A DNA stretch of 10,499 nucleotides from Deltaproteobacteria bacterium. Its GTDB lineage: Bacteria > Desulfobacterota > GWC2-55-46. Positions 7,074 through 10,499 of the stretch are shown one piece after another. Both the position numbers and the translations under genes were made by a program. The stretch covers positions 1 through 10,499 of the forward strand of contig JAUSLB010000115.1 of the NCBI GenBank assembly GCA_030646655.1, written 5' to 3'. The notes below the pieces were generated by a model, which was not told the origin of the DNA, ran no database searches, and saw only the letters and a program-made list of their open reading frames with translations. The stretch's first letter is position 1. Each line of letters starts with the position of its first letter.

Positions 7074-8128
7074 CAGGGACATTACATAAGATAAGGGTAC
7101 TCATAGTCGATGATTCCGCCTTCATGAGGAAGGTCATAAGGAATATGATCGAGACCGACCCGGAGATCGAGGTCGTAGGCTCTGCGCGCGACGGGGCCGA
7201 GGGCGTCGATATGGCGCTAAGTCTCTGCCCGGACGTCATCACCATGGACATCGAGATGCCGAGGATGCACGGTCTTGAGGCGACCTCGCATATCATGGAG
7301 AGGCAGCCTACCCCGATAATCATGGTAAGCTCGCTTACAAAAGAGGGCGCGCACGCCACCTTCGAGGCGCTCGATAAGGGGGCGGCGGACTATATTTCCA
7401 AAAACCTCGTCTCATCTTCTATAGACATGTTCAAGATTCAGGACGAGCTCATCGGCAAGATAAAGGCCGTAGCGCGCAAGAGAGATAAGCTCTTCGGCTT
7501 GCTGGGCGTAAAAAGGACGGAGCCTGCTCAGCCTGTGAAGAGGGGCTTCGCCACCCAGAAGGTGGCGTTCGTCGCCATCGGGGCTTCTACAGGCGGGCCG
7601 AGGGCCCTTCAGGAAGTCCTGACGCACCTTCCGCCCGATTTATCGACGCCGTTCCTCGTGGCGGTGCATATGCCGAAGGCGTTCACGGGCGCCTTCGCGG
7701 ACAGGCTTAACGGGCTCTGCAAGCTCCCCGTCAAGGAGGCTCAAGACGGCGAGCCTGTCAGGTCAGGCCAGATATTATTATCCCCCGGCGGCTTCCAGAC
7801 CCGGATAAGGAAAAGAAGCTTGACCGATTTTTATGTCGAGATAAACGACAACCCAAGCAACTCGCTGTATAAGCCCTCGGTCGATGTCTGCATGACCTCC
7901 GTTGCCGAATGCTACCCCGGAAGGTCTTTAGGCGTGATGCTCACCGGCATGGGCTACGACGGGCTCGAGGGCATGAGGCTCATAAAGGTGAAGGGCGGCA
8001 AGACCCTTGTCCAGAACGAGGAGACGTGCACGGTTTACGGGATGCCCAAGGCCGTCATCGAGGCCGGGATCGCGGACAAGGTGGCGCCGCTCGACCATAT
8101 AGCCGGCGAAATAGTCAACATGATATAG
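7067..8128 (+). CDS. cheB: Chemoreceptor glutamate methylesterase/deamidase CheB
   Basis: A 353-residue two-domain enzyme (E. coli has 349) that removes receptor methyl groups and deamidates glutamines when phosphorylated by CheA. The receiver domain is at about 8-125, with D15/D16, phosphoacceptor D61 (ITMDIEMPRMHG) and S88. The usual receiver 'KP' is 'KN' here (K112-N113). After a linker (about 135-162) comes the esterase, with catalytic S174 in GASTGGP, H201 in VAVHMPKAF and D298 in MLTGMGYDG. The start is inferred as TTG at 7067, overlapping the cheA stop (TTGCTGA), because the receiver's first strand begins only nine codons later and no ATG or GTG is in reach. An AGAGG at 7051-7055 is a poor ribosome site, so translation likely depends on coupling to cheA. 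Confidence 0.94.
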   Translation: MLTGTLHKIRVLIVDDSAFMRKVIRNMIETDPEIEVVGSARDGAEGVDMALSLCPDVITMDIEMPRMHGLEATSHIMERQPTPIIMVSSLTKEGAHATFEALDKGAADYISKNLVSSSIDMFKIQDELIGKIKAVARKRDKLFGLLGVKRTEPAQPVKRGFATQKVAFVAIGASTGGPRALQEVLTHLPPDLSTPFLVAVHMPKAFTGAFADRLNGLCKLPVKEAQDGEPVRSGQILLSPGGFQTRIRKRSLTDFYVEINDNPSNSLYKPSVDVCMTSVAECYPGRSLGVMLTGMGYDGLEGMRLIKVKGGKTLVQNEETCTVYGMPKAVIEAGIADKVAPLDHIAGEIVNMI

Positions 8129-8253
8129 CAGGTGAGGAAAAACGCGACGGGCTTAAGCAATACAGCAATACATGGAAGGATTGCCTCTGGGTGCTCGCCG
8201 GCTCATGAAGTGACAAGGCGAGCCATATTAACGAAAGATTGCCTGGCCAAGCC

Positions 8254-8290
8254 GGTGCTGAAAAAGTCCGGGACGGACTTTTTCAGCACC
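8254..8290. repeat. Perfect 16-bp stem-loop, TGCTGAAAAAG repeat family
   Basis: GGTGCTGAAAAAGTCC (8254-8269) and its exact complement GGACTTTTTCAGCACC (8275-8290) enclose a 5-base loop (GGGAC). Read outward on the right the end is CAGGGTGCTGAAAAAG, which matches the ends of the element after motB (CAGGATGCTGAAAAAG and CAGGCTGTTGAAAAAC). No T-run follows the stem, so it is not a standard terminator, although it could still stall or process the cheB-motA transcript. It looks like a REP/MITE-type repeat or the fused ends of one. Confidence 0.8.
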
Positions 8291-8324
8291 CTGATAGATA
8301 GTCCCTTTAATACAGATAGGCAGT

Positions 8325-8338
8325 AAAAGGAACCTTTT
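8325..8338 (+). promoter_or_regulatory. motA ribosome site inside a small palindrome
   Basis: AAAAGG-AA-CCTTTT is self-complementary and contains the only Shine-Dalgarno-like sequence (AAAAGGA, 8325-8331) before the motA ATG. The spacing to the ATG is long, about 12 bases, and folding would hide the site. The stem is short and AT-rich, so any effect is probably mild. Confidence 0.35.
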
Positions 8339-8343
8339 GCCTT

Positions 8344-9114
8344 ATGGATCTACTTACCGTTATAGGCCTTGTGCTCGGCTTCGGCGCCATAATAGGCGGC
8401 CAGGTCCTTGAAGGGGGCTCGCTCCATTCCATAATGCAGCCCACCGCGGCGATAATCGTGGTGGGTGGCACCGTAGGGGCGGTGCTCGTGAACTATTCGT
8501 TCTCTACGTTCCTCCTTGCGCTGAAGAACGCCAGGCTCGCGTTCTTTAACCATAAGGCCGACCCTAAATCCACGATAAAGCTCATCTCCGAGCTCGCCGG
8601 GATCGCGAGGAAAGAGGGCCTGCTGGCCTTGGAGTCGAGGGTAAAGAGGGTAGAAGACCCCTTCCTTAAAAAAGGGCTCCAGCTCGTTGTTGACGGGGCG
8701 GAGCCCAAGCTTACGAGGGAGATACTCGAGATAGAGATAGCCTACGCGGAGGAGTACCAGAATACCTCCGCGAAGGTCTTTGAGTCAGCCGGCGGGTACT
8801 CCCCGACCATAGGCATACTCGGGGCCGTCCTGGGCCTCATACATGTCATGGAGAACCTCGCTGACCCTAGCAAGCTCGGCTCCGGCATAGCGGTGGCGTT
8901 CGTGGCGACCGTTTACGGCGTCGGCACGGCAAACCTCCTCTGGATCCCGATGGCCGGGAAGCTAAAGTTCAAGATCAGGGAAGAGGCGATATTAAAGGAG
9001 ATGATAATCGAGGGGCTGATAGCCCTGTCCGAGGGCGAGAACCCGAGGAGGGTGGAGGAGAAGCTCGCAGGCTTTTTAAGGGAATCCGATAAGAAGAAGC
9101 AGGCTAAGGGATAG
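8344..9114 (+). CDS. motC: Flagellar motor stator protein MotA (MotC type)
   Basis: A 256-residue inner-membrane protein that with MotB forms the ion-conducting stator. Four membrane segments can be seen at about residues 3-20, 33-51, 151-172 and 180-203, with a large cytoplasmic loop between the second and third. That loop carries the charged patch ARKEGLLALES (88-98) that contacts FliG in the family. The conserved prolines of the channel region are P154 (GGYSPTIGILG) and P202 (LLWIPMAGK). It ends with a basic tail. The next gene starts two bases after its stop, so the pair is translated together. The symbol motC rests on the partner's strong MotD character and on the position after cheB, as in Pseudomonas; plain motA would also be correct. 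No clear promoter is seen in the 215-base gap upstream. Confidence 0.93.
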   Translation: MDLLTVIGLVLGFGAIIGGQVLEGGSLHSIMQPTAAIIVVGGTVGAVLVNYSFSTFLLALKNARLAFFNHKADPKSTIKLISELAGIARKEGLLALESRVKRVEDPFLKKGLQLVVDGAEPKLTREILEIEIAYAEEYQNTSAKVFESAGGYSPTIGILGAVLGLIHVMENLADPSKLGSGIAVAFVATVYGVGTANLLWIPMAGKLKFKIREEAILKEMIIEGLIALSEGENPRRVEEKLAGFLRESDKKKQAKG

Positions 9115-9116
9115 AG

Positions 9117-9833
9117 ATGGGAAGGAAGAAAAAACACGAAGAGCATGAGAACCACGAGAGGTGGCTTGTATCCTACGCGGACTTCATCACGCTCCTTTTC
9201 GCGTTCTTCACGAGCATGTACGCGATGTCGTCCGTGAACGAGGGGAAGTTCAGGATCTTAAGCGAGTCCCTCGGGATCGCCTTCAACCCGTCGCTTTACA
9301 CATCGACGAGGGTGCAGGAGGGGCCGAGGTTCGTAAAGGAGCAGAGGTCTAACGTGGCCTATGAGTTCAAGGACATGTACACGAACAACTACCAGAAGAT
9401 ACAGACGGCGCTCAAGGACCTCGAAAAGGACAAAAAGCTCACGTTCATCGTTGACGAGCAGAGGATAACCATAAGAATTTCCGAATCGATGCTCTTTGAC
9501 GCGGCAAGCGACGAGCTCCTGCCCGGGGCGTTGCCGGTCCTCGACGAGGTCGCGTCCGTTTTAAAGGATCTGCCCAACCAGATAAGGATAGAGGGGCACA
9601 CCGACAATATCCCCGTAAGCACCCCGAGGTTCCCCTCGAACTGGGACTTATCGAGCGCGAGGGCGATAAAGATCCTTAAATATTTCGCCGGCAGCCACAG
9701 GTTCGACCCGAGGAAGCTCTCCGCCCTCGGGTACGGAGAGTACAGGCCGGTCGATTCGAACGACACCCCTTCAGGGAGGGTACGGAACAGGAGGGTCGAT
9801 ATAACCGTCGTAAACGGCGACGCCGGGTACTAA
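9117..9833 (+). CDS. motD: Flagellar motor stator protein MotB (MotD type)
   Basis: A 238-residue stator subunit that anchors the motor to peptidoglycan and carries the ion-binding aspartate. A short, charged cytoplasmic N-terminus is followed by one membrane helix, WLVSYADFITLLFAFF, with the ion-binding D22. The stretch from HEEHENHERW through SSVNEGKF is, from memory, characteristic of the MotD group of Pseudomonas and related bacteria. A periplasmic linker with the plug region covers about 45-115. The OmpA-like peptidoglycan-binding domain follows at about 115-233, with GHTDN (160-164), NWDLSSARA (175-183) and GRVRNRRVDI (220-229). MotD stators are proton-driven where tested; here that is inference. 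The stop codon lies inside the end of the inverted-repeat element downstream. It starts two bases after motA. Confidence 0.93.
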   Translation: MGRKKKHEEHENHERWLVSYADFITLLFAFFTSMYAMSSVNEGKFRILSESLGIAFNPSLYTSTRVQEGPRFVKEQRSNVAYEFKDMYTNNYQKIQTALKDLEKDKKLTFIVDEQRITIRISESMLFDAASDELLPGALPVLDEVASVLKDLPNQIRIEGHTDNIPVSTPRFPSNWDLSSARAIKILKYFAGSHRFDPRKLSALGYGEYRPVDSNDTPSGRVRNRRVDITVVNGDAGY

Positions 9834-9989
9834 CAGGATGCTGAAAAAGCCCGTCCTGGACTTTTCCAAGCACGATTTCCGGGCTGCCTCCGTCCAATCC
9901 TTACAAATTGCTCGACTTTTTTAGTCTCGAAATTTTTAGCAATCCGTCCGTGGATTGCGCTATCAGGCTGTTTTTCAACAGCCTGATAG
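9830..9989. mobile_element. MITE-like element with terminal inverted repeats
   Basis: The left end CTAACAGGATGCTGAAAAAG (9830-9849) matches the inverted right end CTATCAGGCTGTTGAAAAAC (complement of 9970-9989) at 16 of 20 positions. About 120 bases without coding capacity lie between. Inside are nested inverted repeats: ATTGCT/AGCAAT (9907-9912/9938-9943), GACT/AGTC, and GCAATCC/GGATTGC (9939-9945/9952-9958). There is no transposase in the window, so if mobile it would depend on one elsewhere. The left end covers the motB stop codon. No clear target-site duplication was found. It could instead be a structured intergenic repeat that spreads by other means. Confidence 0.6.
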
Positions 9990-9990
9990 C
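9959..9990 (+). terminator. Perfect 14-bp stem-loop after motB, possible terminator or mRNA stabiliser
   Basis: GCTATCAGGCTGTT (9959-9972) pairs exactly with AACAGCCTGATAGC (9977-9990) around a TTTC loop. It is the strongest fold after motB. The T-run (10009-10016) starts about 18 bases past the stem, too far for a classic intrinsic terminator, so transcript-end protection or recombination-end function are equally possible. It forms the right end of the MITE-like element. Confidence 0.4.
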
Positions 9991-10004
9991 AATAAACAAG
10001 GGTT

Positions 10005-10031
10005 TAAGTTTTTTTTAAAATACGCCGAAAT
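10005..10031 (+). promoter_or_regulatory. Probable sigma-28 (FliA) promoter for cheW
   Basis: TAAG (10005-10008) and GCCGAAAT (10024-10031) are separated by exactly 15 bases, the FliA spacing. The -35 core matches 3 of 4 and the -10 matches 6 of 8 bases of TAAA / GCCGATAA, and a T-run follows the -35 as in the extended consensus TAAAGTTT. The start would fall near 10038, giving a leader of about 40 bases before the cheW ATG. It is weaker than the promoter at 1117. Confidence 0.5.
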
Positions 10032-10076
10032 AGCCTTTAAGGGCCGGATGAGCAAACAATTTCAGGAGGGTGCGCG

Positions 10077-10499
10077 ATGGATCTGAAAAAGGGTCTCGAT
10101 AAGAAAGAGGTATTCCAGCTCGTGACTTTCAGATTGGGTAACGAGGAGTTCTCACTCGATATACTGAAGGTTCAGGAGATAATAAGGCACATGGAGCTTA
10201 CGAGGGTGCCGAGGACGCCTGATTTCGTTGACGGGGTCATAAACTTCAGGGGAAGGGTAATTCCCGTATTGGACTTCAGAAAGAGGTTCGGGCTTCCGGC
10301 TGAAGACAAGACCAACGAGACACGGATAATAGTAGTCGATGTCGATGACAGGACGGTCGGGCTTAAGGTCGACGCCGTGTCTGAGGTCCTAAGGATCCCC
10401 TCTGATACCGTCGAGCCCCCGCCGGCGATAGTGACAGGGGCGGAGTCCGAGTATATAAAGGGCGTCGGCAAACTCGACGGCAGGCTCCTTATACTGCTT
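10077..10499 (+). CDS. cheW: Chemotaxis coupling protein CheW (3' end outside the window)
   Basis: The gene runs off the right edge after 141 codons; CheW proteins are usually about 150-175 residues, so only a short tail is missing. CheW is the SH3-like adaptor that links chemoreceptors to CheA in the cytoplasmic array. The sequence shows the family pattern from residue 12 on: FQLVTFRLGNEEFSLDILKVQEII, then VPRTPDFVDGVINFRGRVIPVLDF (44-67), including the receptor- and kinase-contacting NFRG-x-VIPV-x-D, then TRIIVVDVDDRTVGLKVDAVSEVL and YIKGVGKLDGRLLILL. AGGAGGG (10064-10070) six bases before the ATG at 10077 settles the start. It is separated from motB by 243 bases holding a MITE-like element and has its own probable FliA promoter, so it is likely a separate transcription unit. 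Confidence 0.95.
   Translation, partial: MDLKKGLDKKEVFQLVTFRLGNEEFSLDILKVQEIIRHMELTRVPRTPDFVDGVINFRGRVIPVLDFRKRFGLPAEDKTNETRIIVVDVDDRTVGLKVDAVSEVLRIPSDTVEPPPAIVTGAESEYIKGVGKLDGRLLILL

Larger units (their letters stand above)
8129..8343. other. 215-base non-coding gap between cheB and motA
   Basis: No convincing gene lies here. Besides the perfect stem-loop at 8254-8290, it contains the inverted pair GCTCGCC (8193-8199) / GGCGAGC (8217-8223) with a 17-base loop, and a direct repeat GATTGCCT at 8179-8186 and 8237-8244. No clear sigma-28 or sigma-70 promoter was found. The GATTGC words recur in the element after motB, so part of the gap may be a decayed copy of the same repeat family. Confidence 0.6.

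Noticed and set aside
8244..8259. Possible sigma-54 promoter, TGGC-N8-TGCT form with GG and GC ten bases apart
   Set aside because: Several consensus positions mismatch and it overlaps the left arm of the hairpin; one such match is expected by chance in this much GC-rich DNA.
8132..8326. Small + strand open frame of 64 codons between cheB and motA
   Set aside because: It runs through the perfect stem-loop, has no family resemblance and no good ribosome site, and its codon use differs from the neighbours.
9117..9833. Sodium-driven PomB-type stator
   Set aside because: The membrane helix YADFITLLFAFF and the flanking HEEHENHERW / SSVNEGK fit the MotD group rather than PomB; ion choice remains unproven.
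9676..9897. Antisense open frame of 73 codons at the end of motB
   Set aside because: Runs from the MITE-like element into the OmpA domain on the other strand; Arg-rich shadow without motifs.
10001..10020. T-run after motB as a strong intrinsic terminator
   Set aside because: The run begins about 18 bases beyond the nearest stem, and it also forms the spacer of the sigma-28-like promoter.
1..10499. tRNA, rRNA, CRISPR array or phage genes
   Set aside because: No cloverleaf, rRNA core motif, spaced direct-repeat array, integrase or structural phage gene was seen on either strand.

Overview
The window holds a chemotaxis and flagellar-motor gene cluster, read entirely on the + strand. The order is flhG (3' end only), fliA, a HEAT-repeat gene, cheR, cheY, a second cheY, cheZ, cheA, cheB, motA (motC type), motB (motD type) and cheW (cut by the window end). 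Apart from the block HEAT-cheR-cheY1, this order matches, from memory, the flhF-fleN-fliA-cheY-cheZ-cheA-cheB-motC-motD-cheW cluster of Pseudomonas (the 'F6' chemotaxis class). The DNA is GC-rich but uses AGG as the main arginine codon and ATA at least as often as ATC for isoleucine. Together these suggest an uncultured deltaproteobacterium-like or Nitrospirota-like flagellated bacterium. I cannot name the taxon.

Region 1 (1-1073): the C-terminus of FlhG, which controls flagellar number and placement, is followed 16 bases later by the flagellar sigma factor FliA (sigma-28). Region 2 (1074-1159) has a weak hairpin and then a near-perfect sigma-28 promoter, TAAA-N15-CCCGATAA, so FliA probably switches on the genes directly downstream of its own gene. 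Region 3 (1160-8128) is a tight block: a 639-residue HEAT solenoid overlapping cheR, cheY1, cheY2, cheZ, cheA, and cheB overlapping cheA. Region 4 (8129-8343) has no credible gene and contains a perfect 16-bp stem-loop. Region 5 (8344-9833) encodes the stator pair. Region 6 (9834-10076) contains a roughly 160-bp element with terminal inverted repeats that resemble the stem-loop of region 4, then a second probable sigma-28 promoter ahead of cheW.

How it works: receptors (not in the window) and CheW control the kinase CheA. CheA phosphorylates CheY, which acts on the flagellar switch, and CheB, the methylesterase. CheR adds the methyl groups that CheB removes, CheZ removes phosphate from CheY, and MotA/MotB power the rotor. 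Points that stand out are the HEAT protein coupled to CheR, two distinct CheYs, a CheA with no recognisable P2 domain, matching inverted-repeat elements on both sides of the stator genes, and a strong codon-pair bias at Val-Asp.
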